The notes: a model not told the origin generated them from the sequence alone. 64,000 nt of DNA from Planctomycetota bacterium (GCA_020638875.1 JACKHS010000004.1:124001-188000), one strand, 5' to 3'; numbered from the stretch's first letter, positions 8,676 to 16,591 are shown. Program-made: numbers and translations.

Positions 8676-10129
8676 TGAAGCTCCTGCACACCAAGCGTGC
8701 CGCGTTCGCGGCGGTCCTCGTCGCGACCTTCGGCGTCTCGCTGGGGGCGCGCGCCCTCGCCTTCGACGACGAGGAGAAGAAGGGCGACGAGAGCGAGGAG
8801 GCCGAGGACAAGTCCGTCCCCGAGGAGGAGAAGACGGCCTGGTTCGCGGTGACGCACGCCGACATCTACACCGGCACCGGTGAGATCCTGCGCGACGCGA
8901 CGCTGCTCGCCAAGGACGGCAAGATCGTCGAGATCGGCTACGACGTCGACATCCCCGGCCGCGACTACTACACCGACGTACCCGAGGAGAAGCGCGACTT
9001 CCGCGTCGACGTGCTCGACGCGCAGGGCATGCGCGTCTACCCCGGCCTCGTCGCGATCAGCTCGTCGGGGCTGCTCGGTACGGGCGGCGACTTCCGCGAC
9101 AGCATCGACCCGTTCTCGTCGAACATGGTGCTCGGCCTCGCCGCCGGCATCACGACGACGGGCCAGGGCCGCTCGGCGGTCAAGCTCAAGCGCTACGTCC
9201 CGCACGAGCCGCCGCTGCCCTACGACTTCGACGGCATCGTCGTGCGTGACGACGCGTTCGCCTCGATGAGCCTCTCGAGCGGCGCCGCCAAGCGCTCGCT
9301 GATCGAGAAGTTCCAGCGGGCCTCCCAGTACCTGCGCGAGTACCGCCAGTGGGAGATCGACGTCAAGAAGGACAAGGAGCTGAAGGAGCCCGACAAGAAG
9401 GGCGTCGACGGCACGGTCCTCGAGGTGCTCGAAGGTCGCGTCTATCCGATGTTCCGCGCCGCGGAGCGCGCCGACCTGCTCAACGTCGCGCGCCTCGCCC
9501 AGGAGTTCGGCTTCCGCCCGGTGATCGACGACTGCCGCGAAGGCTGGACGGTCGCCGACGAGCTCGGCCGCGCCGGAGCGTTCGCGATCCTCTCGGCGCG
9601 CGATCGCCGCGACAAGGACGAGTCGCTGGTGCGCGAGGGCGGCTCCTCGATCGAGAACGCCGCGATCCTCTCGGCCGCCGGCGTCCAGGTCGCGATCGTG
9701 CCCGAGTCGAAGGGCGTGGCCCTCGACGGCATCGTCGGCCGCGACATCATGCACCTGCCCATCGAGGTCGACTTCGCGGTCCGCGGCGGCCTGTCCGAAG
9801 CGCTCGCCGTCGACTCCATCACGCGCATCCCCGCGCGCATGATGGGCATCGGCCACCGCGTCGGCTCGCTCGAGGTCGGCAAGGACTGCGACCTGATCGT
9901 CACCGACGGCGACCTGCTGCACTACCAGACGTTCGTCCAGTACACCGTGATCGACGGCGAGCTGGTCTACGACAAGCAGCAGGAGCTCTACTTCGCCCAC
10001 ATCCGCCCGCGCCCCGAGGTCGAGCTCGCCCCCGCGGCCAAGCTCGACGCCGGCGAGGACGCGCCCGCGGAGGAGCCCAAGGACGACGCGAAGGACGAGG
10101 ACAGGGAAGAGGGCGAAGGCGGCGAGTGA
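8675..10129 (+). CDS. Exported amidohydrolase-like protein lacking HxH (cluster gene 7)
   Basis: 484 aa. The ATG overlaps the preceding TGA, with a strong GGGGAGG Shine-Dalgarno 8 nt upstream. Signal peptide about residues 8-29, followed by an acidic stretch (DDEEKKGDESEEAED). The domain is recognisable from LLAKDGKIVEIGYD and GSLEVGKDCDLIVTDGD, but the metal-ligand segment reads PGLVAISSSGLLG instead of HxH and the later His/Asp ligands are absent. The C-terminus ends in a long Glu/Asp/Lys tail. It closes the amidohydrolase run; a 16-bp hairpin follows 22 nt downstream. Probably non-catalytic, possibly a partner of the active paralogues. Confidence 0.78.
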   Translation: MKLLHTKRAAFAAVLVATFGVSLGARALAFDDEEKKGDESEEAEDKSVPEEEKTAWFAVTHADIYTGTGEILRDATLLAKDGKIVEIGYDVDIPGRDYYTDVPEEKRDFRVDVLDAQGMRVYPGLVAISSSGLLGTGGDFRDSIDPFSSNMVLGLAAGITTTGQGRSAVKLKRYVPHEPPLPYDFDGIVVRDDAFASMSLSSGAAKRSLIEKFQRASQYLREYRQWEIDVKKDKELKEPDKKGVDGTVLEVLEGRVYPMFRAAERADLLNVARLAQEFGFRPVIDDCREGWTVADELGRAGAFAILSARDRRDKDESLVREGGSSIENAAILSAAGVQVAIVPESKGVALDGIVGRDIMHLPIEVDFAVRGGLSEALAVDSITRIPARMMGIGHRVGSLEVGKDCDLIVTDGDLLHYQTFVQYTVIDGELVYDKQQELYFAHIRPRPEVELAPAAKLDAGEDAPAEEPKDDAKDEDREEGEGGE

Positions 10130-10151
10130 CGCCGACGCGCCAGCGATGCGG

Positions 10152-10190
10152 CCGCGGGCCGGTCCCCTCGCGCGGGGGACCGGCCCGCGG
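10152..10190 (+). terminator. Terminator-like hairpin after the amidohydrolase run
   Basis: Perfect 16-bp inverted repeat (10152-10167 with 10175-10190), 7-nt loop. The tail TGCTTCACGT is only weakly T-rich, so termination could be assisted. It lies between the last amidohydrolase gene and the TrpD-like gene. Confidence 0.6.
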
Positions 10191-10288
10191 TGCTTCACGT
10201 CCGAGCCCGCGCCGGCCGAGAAAGACGGTGCGCCCCGGGGCGTGTCTGCTAACCTGACCCCCAGCAACCGGTTAGAGGAAAGCACGCG

Positions 10289-11407
10289 GTGCGCGCGGCG
10301 GCCCTCCAGCCCCACCCACCGTCGCCCGAGGAGCCTTTGAACCTCCCCGACCTCCTGCGCATCGTCACCCCGGGCCGCAAGGCCCTCCGCAACCTCACGG
10401 AGGAGGAGGGCTTCCGCGCGTTCGAGTGCATCCTGAGCGGCGCGGAGAGCGAGATCACGGTGGCGGCCTTCCTCGTCGCCCTGCGCGCGAAGGGTATCAC
10501 GGTCGACGAGCTGAAGGGCTTCGCCCGCTCGGCGCGCTCGCGCGCCACGCTGCCGTGCGAGGGCGTGCAGGGGCTCGTCGCCATCTGTTCGCCCAACGAC
10601 GGCCACGAGCAGGCCCCGCCGCTCGACGTGGCCGCCGGTCTGATCGCCGCCGGCGCCGGCGCGCGCGTGCTCGTCACGACGGACCGCTGCGTGCCGCCGC
10701 AGCGCGGCCTGACCGCCGCGAGCGTGCTCGAGCACCTCGGCGCGGGCATGACCTGGGACGCCTCCGAGGCCGAGGACTGGGTCGTCAAGACGCGCTTCGC
10801 GGCGTGCTCGGTCAGCGGGCTGCTGCCGCCGCTCATGGGCATGCGCCGCATCCGCGAGGACGTGCGCATGCGCACCGCGATGGCGACGGTCGAGAAGCTC
10901 ATCTGCCCCGCGAACGCCGCCGTCGTCGTCGGCGCGCAGGGCGGACCGGTGCTCGGCGTGGCCGTCGAGGTCATGCAAGGCCTCGGCCACCGGCGCGCGC
11001 TCGCCGTGCAGGGCGTCGAGGGCAGCGTGGTGCCGTCGCTCAAGCGCCGCACGCGCGGCATCGAGCTCGCGGGCGACCACCTCGTGTCGCTCGTGCTCGA
11101 GCCGGAGGATTTCGGCCTCGGCGGCTGCGAGGACCCCGAGCTGCCGCTCTTCAGCCCCGCGCCGCCCGGCCGCGGCGCCGGCGACAACCCCGCGCTCGTG
11201 AAGGCCGCGGGCGAGGTCACTCAGCTCGTGCTGGTGGGCGAGCCCGGGCCCGCGCGCAACGCGAGCATCCTCGGCGCCGCGCTGGTGCTCAAGGCCGCCG
11301 GCCGCTGCCTGACGCTCGCCGAGGGCGTCGACGCCGCTTGCAAGTCGCTCGACAGCGGCGAGGCGCAGCGGGTGCTCGATCGTCTGCGCGACCTCGCGGG
11401 TCACTGA
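10289..11407 (+). CDS. TrpD/GT3-family-like protein with degenerate PRPP loop
   Basis: 372 aa. The GTG at 10289 has a good GAGGA Shine-Dalgarno 9 nt upstream; an internal TTG at 10337 is the alternative. Residues 17-80 match the helical N-domain of anthranilate phosphoribosyltransferase/TrpD2 proteins (LTEEEGFRAFECILSG, AAFLVALRAKGITVDEL), and the rest follows the glycosyltransferase family 3 layout (GLIAAGAGARVLVTTDR, QRGLTAASVLEHLG). The PRPP-binding loop, normally DxVGTGGD, reads ICSPNDGHEQAPPLD, so true TrpD activity is unlikely. YbiB/TrpD2-type homologues are known nucleic-acid-binding non-enzymes; whether that applies here is open. No other trp genes are nearby. Overlaps the MOSC gene by one base (TGATG). 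Confidence 0.7.
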   Translation: MRAAALQPHPPSPEEPLNLPDLLRIVTPGRKALRNLTEEEGFRAFECILSGAESEITVAAFLVALRAKGITVDELKGFARSARSRATLPCEGVQGLVAICSPNDGHEQAPPLDVAAGLIAAGAGARVLVTTDRCVPPQRGLTAASVLEHLGAGMTWDASEAEDWVVKTRFAACSVSGLLPPLMGMRRIREDVRMRTAMATVEKLICPANAAVVVGAQGGPVLGVAVEVMQGLGHRRALAVQGVEGSVVPSLKRRTRGIELAGDHLVSLVLEPEDFGLGGCEDPELPLFSPAPPGRGAGDNPALVKAAGEVTQLVLVGEPGPARNASILGAALVLKAAGRCLTLAEGVDAACKSLDSGEAQRVLDRLRDLAGH

Positions 11408-11967
11408 TGGACTTCGGTTTCCGCTTCGACCTCTGGTACGCCGGGTTGCCCGCGTCGCCGACCGACGCGGGCGTCGTGCGTGACATCGTCATCCGGCCGC
11501 CCGAGCTCGGCAGCGGCGGCCGCCGACGGCTCGCGCGGGTGCGCGTGCTCGCGGACGGCGGGCTCGAAGGCGACCGCTGGGCGAGCGACCCGAAGAAGCT
11601 CGGCCCCGACCAGGTCAGCTTGATCAACGTGCACGTGCTCGCCTCGCTCGCCGGCGCGGAGCCCGAGCGCATGGCGCTCTCGGGCGACAACTTCCAGGTC
11701 GACCTCGACCTCAGCGAGAAGAACCTGCCCGTCGGTACGCGGCTCGAGCTCGGCGGCGCGCTGCTCGAGGTCAGCCCGCAGCCGCACCAGCCGTGCCGGT
11801 TGTTCCACGAGCGTTACGGCGTGACGGCGGTGAAGAAGGTGCTGCGCGCCAACAAGCGAGGACGCCGCGGGCGCGGCGTCCTCTGCACGGTGGTGCGCGG
11901 CGGCGAGGTCAGCGTCGGGGATCCGATCCGGGTGCTGCGGGAGCCGCCGGCGTCTCCGCCGGAGTGA
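11407..11967 (+). CDS. MOSC-domain protein
   Basis: 186 aa; ATG overlaps the upstream TGA. MOSC domains bind molybdenum cofactor or sulfur carriers. Visible signatures are GLEGDRW (residues 54-60), SLINVHVL, SGDNFQVDL, the LPVGTRLELGGALLEV strand pair and a PHQPCRLF segment whose Cys sits at the conserved sulfur-acceptor position. The core spans residues 20-180, so the protein is a stand-alone MOSC. Probable role in sulfur or molybdopterin chemistry; the molybdopterin oxidoreductase at 29-31.7 kb is the only obvious Mo enzyme in the window. The 3' end overlaps the convergent minus-strand gene by 59 nt. Confidence 0.8.
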   Translation: MDFGFRFDLWYAGLPASPTDAGVVRDIVIRPPELGSGGRRRLARVRVLADGGLEGDRWASDPKKLGPDQVSLINVHVLASLAGAEPERMALSGDNFQVDLDLSEKNLPVGTRLELGGALLEVSPQPHQPCRLFHERYGVTAVKKVLRANKRGRRGRGVLCTVVRGGEVSVGDPIRVLREPPASPPE

Positions 11968-12967
11968 CCGGCGCGACGCTCAGCAGGATCACGAAGTCGC
12001 GGTCCTCTTGACTCGTGGGCGTCGTGAACGCGGTCAGGCGGCCGGGTTGCAGCGTGAACTTCGTCTCGAGCCGCACCGTGGTCACCTCTGGGAGCGAGAT
12101 CGAGACGTCCGACGCGGGGTCGGTCGCGATGCGCACCTTCTTGGTGCGGATGGGGCGCTCCAGCTCGGAGCGCTCGAAGCGCAGGTCGACGCCGAAGCGG
12201 CCCTCGGCGAGCGCCGCGCACGTCAGGTCGAGCTTGAGCCCCTCCGAGACCGTGTCGACGACCGGGTCCGCGATGAGCTGCTGCTCGGGCTCGATCAGGT
12301 GCACGGTCCAGTCCTTCACGTACGCGACCTGGTTCGAGGTCTCGATGCTGCACGGCGAGAACGGCCGCGTGACGATCTCGGGTGTCATGAGCACGTCCCA
12401 GCCCTTGCCGCTCTTGGCCGCGTGCATCGCCTCGCGCAGCTTGGTCTCCTGCTCGGGCGTCAGCGAGCCGTAGGGTCCGCTCTCGAAGCCGAGCTCGCGC
12501 AGGCCGTTGCGCGGGATCTCGAGGTAGGTCGTCTCGATCAGCACCGTGGGCAGCGGCCGCGCGCGCAGCGCGTCGAGCGTCTTCGCGATCCATGTGTGCT
12601 GCTCCGCCGTCGCTCCGAACGCGAGCACGCCGCCGGTGATCGACTCGCAGCGGTTCTTCTCCTTGTTCCACGCGGGCTCGACGAAGAGCTGCAGCCCGCG
12701 TCCGAGCTCTTCGAGCGACTCGGCCTTGCGCGCCTCGTGCTTGCGCGCGAGCGCCTCGGCGAAGTCGCCCTTGAGGTCCTCGGCGAGCTCGATGGAGCGC
12801 GGCGTGAGTTGGTCGAGGAGGTCGCGCACGTCGTAGAGCACGACGGTGAGCTTGGCCTCCTCCTGGGGCGCGCCGAGGGTCGGAGGCTTGCGCAGCAGCG
12901 CCTCCGCTTGCGGCAGGGCCGTCGACGAGAGCGCGCAGAGCGCGAGGCAGAGGAGCGGGGTTCGCAT
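11909..12967 (-). CDS. Exported secretin-related protein
   Basis: 352 aa with a signal peptide (residues 1-19). The order of segments resembles the secretin C-domain of type II/IV secretion and pilus proteins: VLIETTYLEIPRNGLRELGF (like VxVEAxIxEVNxxDLxxLGL), VLMTPEIVTRPF followed by SNQVAYVK (like LSxPxVxTxNNxxAxI), then GLKLDLTCAAL (like GxxLxVxP). Residues 20-110 precede this as a possible N-domain. It is shorter than true secretins (500-700 aa) and no pilus or secretion genes are nearby, so it may be an exported protein built on the fold rather than a pore. It starts 4 nt after the anti-sigma gene, as the third gene of that operon. Confidence 0.6.
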   Translation of the reverse strand: MRTPLLCLALCALSSTALPQAEALLRKPPTLGAPQEEAKLTVVLYDVRDLLDQLTPRSIELAEDLKGDFAEALARKHEARKAESLEELGRGLQLFVEPAWNKEKNRCESITGGVLAFGATAEQHTWIAKTLDALRARPLPTVLIETTYLEIPRNGLRELGFESGPYGSLTPEQETKLREAMHAAKSGKGWDVLMTPEIVTRPFSPCSIETSNQVAYVKDWTVHLIEPEQQLIADPVVDTVSEGLKLDLTCAALAEGRFGVDLRFERSELERPIRTKKVRIATDPASDVSISLPEVTTVRLETKFTLQPGRLTAFTTPTSQEDRDFVILLSVAPVTPAETPAAPAAPGSDPRR

Positions 12968-12971
12968 GGCG

Positions 12972-13445
12972 TCAGTGGGGTCGCAGGGTGGCGGTGGTGG
13001 TGGTCGTGATCGAGGCGGAGACCTCGCCGGCGTAGTGCCGCTCGTCGGCGCGCAGGAGGCGCTCCGGCGTGAACTGCACGGTGCTGCGCCCGTCGGCGTG
13101 CTCGTGGACGACGGTGAGCTCGAGGCGCAGCACCTCGGCCGAAGGTCCGTGCGGGGGCAGCGACCCCGCGGGGTCCGCGCCGGCCGCGAAGCGCCACAGT
13201 CCGGCGAGGCCCAGCAGACCGGCGGCGAGCGGCGCGAGGTAGCGCGTCCACCGCGGCGGCACCGGTGCCGCAGTCGCGCCTTCGCGCTCGAGCGCGAGGA
13301 GCACGCGCGTGAGCCGCGCGACCTCGTCGCGCGCGGCGCCGTCGCAAGCGAGCCGTTCGAGGACGTGCGCGTCCGCGCGCGGGTCGCGCCGCTCGTCGAG
13401 CGCGGCGTTCACGCGCGCCCAGTACAGGTCGTCTTCAGTCGTCAT
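12972..13445 (-). CDS. Putative membrane anti-sigma factor
   Basis: 157 aa, ATG start overlapping the sigma-factor gene by 11 nt. The cytoplasmic N-terminus (MTTEDDLYWARVNAALDERR, up to about residue 65) contains no zinc-binding HxxxCxxC. One membrane helix spans about residues 68-88 (APLAAGLLGLAGLWRF), and an extracytoplasmic domain of about 70 residues ends in a Thr run. Size, topology and coupling to the sigma gene make it the probable anti-sigma factor; no family motif proves this. Confidence 0.6.
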   Translation of the reverse strand: MTTEDDLYWARVNAALDERRDPRADAHVLERLACDGAARDEVARLTRVLLALEREGATAAPVPPRWTRYLAPLAAGLLGLAGLWRFAAGADPAGSLPPHGPSAEVLRLELTVVHEHADGRSTVQFTPERLLRADERHYAGEVSASITTTTTATLRPH

Positions 13446-13941
13446 CGCGGGTCTCCTGCGCGAGGCGTCGCCGCGCGCGGTGCAGGTGGGACTTGACCGT
13501 GCCCTCGGGCAGCGCGAGCGCGGCGCCGATGGCCGCCACGCTCTCGCCGCGCGCGTGGAAGCGCACGAGCACGTCGCGCTCGATCGGTGCGAGGCGCGCG
13601 AGCAGGCGCGCGACCTCGTCGCGCTGCGCAAGCGCGTCGCGGTCCCAGCTCGCCGGCTCGTCGACCAGCGCGGTACGCGGCGCGCGGCCCTCGCGCTCGC
13701 GCTGGTCGAGCAGCACGCGCAGCGCGGTCTGCTTCAGCCAGGGCCACAGCGCGCGCCGACGGTCGTAGCTCGCGCCCAGGCGCAGCGCGCGCGCGACGCA
13801 CTCCTGCACGAGGTCGTCGACGTCGCCGCGGCGGCCGGCCACGCGGCCGAGGTAGGCGCGCAGCCGCGGCAGCTCTCCCGCCAGCCGCGCCTCGAGGGGC
13901 GCGGACCCCGCCGGGTCCTCGCAACGCAGCTCGCCGTCCAC
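13435..13941 (-). CDS. ECF-type RNA polymerase sigma factor
   Basis: 168 aa from the GTG at 13941; the frame extends further upstream only as a shadow over the phosphoesterase gene. Region 2 is visible as GDVDDLVQECVARALR followed by RRALWPWLKQTALRVLLDQ. Region 4 is PIERDVLVRFHARGESVAAI with the helix-turn-helix LPEGTVKSHLHRARRRL. Domain size and the absence of regions 1 and 3 fit the ECF group. It probably controls its own operon (anti-sigma and secretin-related protein) in response to an envelope signal. Confidence 0.85.
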   Translation of the reverse strand: MDGELRCEDPAGSAPLEARLAGELPRLRAYLGRVAGRRGDVDDLVQECVARALRLGASYDRRRALWPWLKQTALRVLLDQREREGRAPRTALVDEPASWDRDALAQRDEVARLLARLAPIERDVLVRFHARGESVAAIGAALALPEGTVKSHLHRARRRLAQETRDDD

Positions 13942-14003
13942 GGTCCGCTTGTACCGGTGGCGCTGCCGCCGGGTTGCAGCGATCGGCGGAAACCCGCTGT
14001 GCG

Positions 14004-15062
14004 TTACGGCGCGGCCGGCAGCACGTCGATCACGACCACCTCGGGCGGGCACAGGATGCGCAGCGGCGGCGCCTCGCCCCGTTCCATGCCGATGCCGCGC
14101 GAGCAGACCAGCGTCGTGCCGGCCGCGACCTCGTGAACGCCCGAGGTCCACGCGCGCGGCACTCGCGAGAGCGTGATCGGCGGGCCGAAGAAGGGCAGCC
14201 GCACCTGCCCGCCGTGGCAGTGACCCGCGAGCAGCAGGTCGGCCGCGACGTCGCCGAGCGCGAAGTCCGGCGCGTGGCCCAGCACGACGTGGAAGCCCGG
14301 CGCGTCGGCGACGGCAAGGTCCGTCGCGAACGACTCGCGCAGCGTGAGGCCCGTGACGCTGAGCTCGCCGCGCCGCACTGTGCGTCGCGCGAGGAAGCAC
14401 TCCGCGTCGACGCGCGCGAGGACGTCCTCCCAGCCGGGCCAGTCCGTGTTCCCGCCGACGGCGTAGACGCCGAGCGGTGCGGCGAGCCCGACCTCCTCGA
14501 ACAGCCGCGCGAGCGCCTCGCGCTGCTCGCGCCCGGCTTCGCCGCCGAGGTGCACGTAGTCGCCGGCGAAGAAGATCGCGTCGGCGTGCTGCGCCATCAC
14601 GAGCTCGAGCACCTCGCGCTCGTACGCGCCGACGTGCGCGGTCTGCACGTCGGCCACGAGCACGAGCCGCAGCGGCGCGCTGACGTCCGCGCTCTCGAGC
14701 TCGACGCGCGTGAGCTGGAGGTTCGTGGGCTCGAGCACGAAGCCGTGCAGCGCCAGCGCGCCGAGGCCGAGCGCGCCCGCGCCGTGGACGTTGCGCATCC
14801 AGGCGCGCTGCGCGCCGTGCCGCCGCGCGAGCGCGACGAGCAGCAGCGGCGCGTGCAGGAAGGCCGCCCAGGCGTACAGGCGCAGCACGCCGAAGACGCC
14901 CAGGCCGCCGGCGAACCCGAGCGCCGCGCCGAGCGCGAGCGCGGCGACGCCCGCGCCGACGAGCACGACGACGTCGGACCAAGGCGCGCGCGTTCGAGCC
15001 GCTCGGAGCAGGAGCAACTCGACGACGGCGAGCGCGAGGTGGTAGAGGAGCGTGGCGATCAT
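14004..15062 (-). CDS. Membrane-anchored metallophosphoesterase (YkuE-like)
   Basis: 352 aa. The first 110 residues hold three to four hydrophobic helices (ATLLYHLALAVVELLLL, VVVLVGAGVAALALGAALGF, AFLHAPLLLVALA). A calcineurin-like phosphoesterase domain follows with all metal motifs: VADVQTAH, FFAGDYVHLGG, GGNTDW, VLGHAPD and AGHCHGGQVRLP. The GHCHGGQ ending is typical of the YkuE/YaeI group, membrane-associated phosphoesterases some of which act on UDP-2,3-diacylglucosamine. Substrate here is not determinable. It lies 62 nt upstream of the sigma gene in the same direction and may be co-transcribed. Confidence 0.85.
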   Translation of the reverse strand: MIATLLYHLALAVVELLLLRAARTRAPWSDVVVLVGAGVAALALGAALGFAGGLGVFGVLRLYAWAAFLHAPLLLVALARRHGAQRAWMRNVHGAGALGLGALALHGFVLEPTNLQLTRVELESADVSAPLRLVLVADVQTAHVGAYEREVLELVMAQHADAIFFAGDYVHLGGEAGREQREALARLFEEVGLAAPLGVYAVGGNTDWPGWEDVLARVDAECFLARRTVRRGELSVTGLTLRESFATDLAVADAPGFHVVLGHAPDFALGDVAADLLLAGHCHGGQVRLPFFGPPITLSRVPRAWTSGVHEVAAGTTLVCSRGIGMERGEAPPLRILCPPEVVVIDVLPAAP

Positions 15063-15344
15063 GCGGGACGTGGGGAGCTGTTTTACAGACGGATCCCTTC
15101 GACCGCACGCGACTCGGCGACTAGGGATGCGGGTGGGCAGGAGCTCGGCGAGCCTCGAACTCCCTTCTTACCCGTTTCCGCGCAACCTCCCTCGGGCGTC
15201 GGCGTAGTGAGCGACCTCGGGGAACTCGCGCACGGCAGCACTCGCACCCGGCAGGCGGGAACGAGTCCGCGCGAGAGAGGCCGAGCTCCAGCGCCCGTTC
15301 TTTACACACGCGCCACGGCGCGCACGACCACCACGACTCAGGGT
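15063..15344. other. Gene-free intergenic stretch
   Basis: No credible coding region. The end nearest the phosphoesterase contains a TGTAAAAC-like element on the minus strand that may belong to its promoter. An open frame on the minus strand here encodes an Arg/Pro-rich sequence with no recognisable domain, and I reject it. Short inverted repeats are scattered through the stretch, none terminator-like. Confidence 0.5.
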
Positions 15345-15541
15345 CTCTAGTCAAGGCAGGATCGTGGTGAGTGGCGAGCTCCGGCTCGTCACCGACGGCA
15401 GGCAGGCGTGACCGTCGCAGGACCTGGTCTAGGGTGGACTGCCCTGGGGGGATCAACCAGGCCCTGCCGGCGAAGCGCTCCCTCGCGAGAGGTGCTTGTC
15501 ACCCTCTTCGAGCCACTCCGCGAGGGGTGGCTCGTCTGTTT
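15345..15541 (+). ncRNA. Candidate structured RNA ending in a terminator
   Basis: A string of hairpins without coding potential: GGTGA...TCACC around 15365-15392, CGACGG/CCGTCG (15393-15398 with 15412-15417), and CCTGGT...ACCAGG enclosing AGGG/CCCT (about 15423-15460). It finishes in a 10-bp stem with a GCGA tetraloop and GTCTGTTT tail. It contains GGCAGGA (15355-15361), which is exactly complementary to the loop heptamer of the candidate RNA at 48.1 kb; that may be chance. The 5' end is a guess. Confidence 0.3.
15510..15541 (+). terminator. Rho-independent terminator
   Basis: Stem 15510-15519 with 15524-15533 (10 bp including one G-T pair), GCGA tetraloop, tail GTCTGTTT. It points rightward with no coding gene directly upstream on that strand, which is why a non-coding transcript is suspected. 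Confidence 0.65.
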
Positions 15542-15566
15542 GAGGGCGCGCTCGCGCGCCGCGCGC

Positions 15567-15950
15567 TCACGCGTCGAGCTCGGCCTCGACCTCGAGCTCG
15601 ATGCGCCAGCGCGGATCGAGCAGCGCGGCGACGACCACCATCGTCGCGGCCGGGCGCACGTCGCGGAAGCGCTCGCCGTGCGCGCGGCCGACCGCGTCCT
15701 GGTCGGCGGCGTCGACGAGGTACATGCGCGTGCGCACCACGTCGCGCGCGCTGCCGCCGAGCGCGGCGACCGCCTCGAGCGCGATGTCGAGGCAGCGCCG
15801 CGTCTGCGCGTAGGCGTCGCCCTCGAGCGTCGTCCCGTCCGCCGCGATCGGTGCGGTGCCCGAGACGAGGATGCGCCGGCCGACGCGCACGGCGCGCGAG
15901 AAGCCGATGGTCGCCTCGTACGGCGACGCGGAGGCGTGACGTGCTCTCAT
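15567..15950 (-). CDS. RidA/YjgF-family protein
   Basis: 127 aa, ATG at 15950. RidA proteins deaminate reactive enamine/imine intermediates of amino-acid metabolism and act in the cytoplasm as trimers. Visible features: GFSRAVRVGRRILVSGTAPIA near the start, ALEAVAALGGSARDVVRTRMYLVD in the middle (the Arg before MYLVD is the usual catalytic Arg position), and a C-terminal strand RIELEVEAELDA ending the chorismate-mutase-like fold. Normal family length. Last gene of the minus-strand SPFH/zinc-ribbon group, 17 nt after its neighbour. Confidence 0.85.
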   Translation of the reverse strand: MRARHASASPYEATIGFSRAVRVGRRILVSGTAPIAADGTTLEGDAYAQTRRCLDIALEAVAALGGSARDVVRTRMYLVDAADQDAVGRAHGERFRDVRPAATMVVVAALLDPRWRIELEVEAELDA

Positions 15951-15967
15951 CGCGAGGTTCGCGCGCC

Positions 15968-16591
15968 TCAGACGGGCACGCGCTGGAAGTCGACCAGGTA
16001 CTCGCCCTTGAAGTAGCCCACGCCGACGTCGCCGCGGCTCAGCTTGCCGGCCACCTTGGGCAGGGTCTGGTACTCGCCGCGCTCGCCCGAGGCGCTCTCG
16101 ACGAGCGCGAAGTAGCTCGTGTGCGCCGAGGAGTTCTTGCCGCCGCCCGTGATCTGCGTGCGCTCGTCGAGGATCACGACGGGCACGCGCTCCATCGGTG
16201 CGGAGGACATGGCCGTGGCCTTCTGCGCGCCCTTCACGACCGTGAAGATGCCCACCGCGACGAAGAGCAGCGGGAACAGCGCGAACGGGCCGGTCAGCAG
16301 CGCGAACGTGCCGGTCATGAACAGCGCGACCGCGGTGAAGAACACGCCGAACACGATCATGACCACGAAGCCGGTCGTGATCGCGCCCGTGCTCGGCGTG
16401 AGCCGCATCAGGCGCGGCAGGCTGTCGTGCACCTCGAGCGCGGCGAAGCGCGCCTCGAGGTCGCCGTGCGGTCCGACGACCGGCGGGGTCGCCGGACTCG
16501 GGAGCTCCGCGCCGCAGTACTCGCAGTACTTCGCCGCGACGTTCTTCGGCGCCGCGCCGCACTGAGCGCACTTGCGAGCCGCGTCGGACAT
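15968..16591 (-). CDS. Zinc-ribbon membrane protein with DUF2500-like domain
   Basis: 207 aa. The N-terminal zinc ribbon reads CAQCG...CEYCG (residues 8-26). Two adjacent hydrophobic helices lie between about residues 69 and 122 (GFVVMIVFGVFFTAVALF, FALFPLLFVAVGIFTVV). The C-terminal domain (residues 135-207; VPVVILDERTQI, GYFKGEYLVDFQRV) resembles the DUF2500 beta domain of E. coli YhhM. Seven nt downstream of the SPFH gene, so likely one operon. Probably a membrane partner of the SPFH protein; function unknown. Confidence 0.7.
   Translation of the reverse strand: MSDAARKCAQCGAAPKNVAAKYCEYCGAELPSPATPPVVGPHGDLEARFAALEVHDSLPRLMRLTPSTGAITTGFVVMIVFGVFFTAVALFMTGTFALLTGPFALFPLLFVAVGIFTVVKGAQKATAMSSAPMERVPVVILDERTQITGGGKNSSAHTSYFALVESASGERGEYQTLPKVAGKLSRGDVGVGYFKGEYLVDFQRVPV

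Noticed and set aside
8648..11404. 918-residue open frame on the minus strand
   Set aside because: Antisense shadow of two well-supported plus-strand genes; Arg/Ala/Val-rich with no domain, expected at this GC content.
15121..15200. tRNA-like T-arm (GTTCGAGGCTC) on the minus strand
   Set aside because: No matching T-stem, acceptor stem or anticodon arm could be drawn.
15121..15456. 111-residue minus-strand open frame
   Set aside because: Arg/Pro-rich without domain; overlaps the structured intergenic stretch and its terminator.
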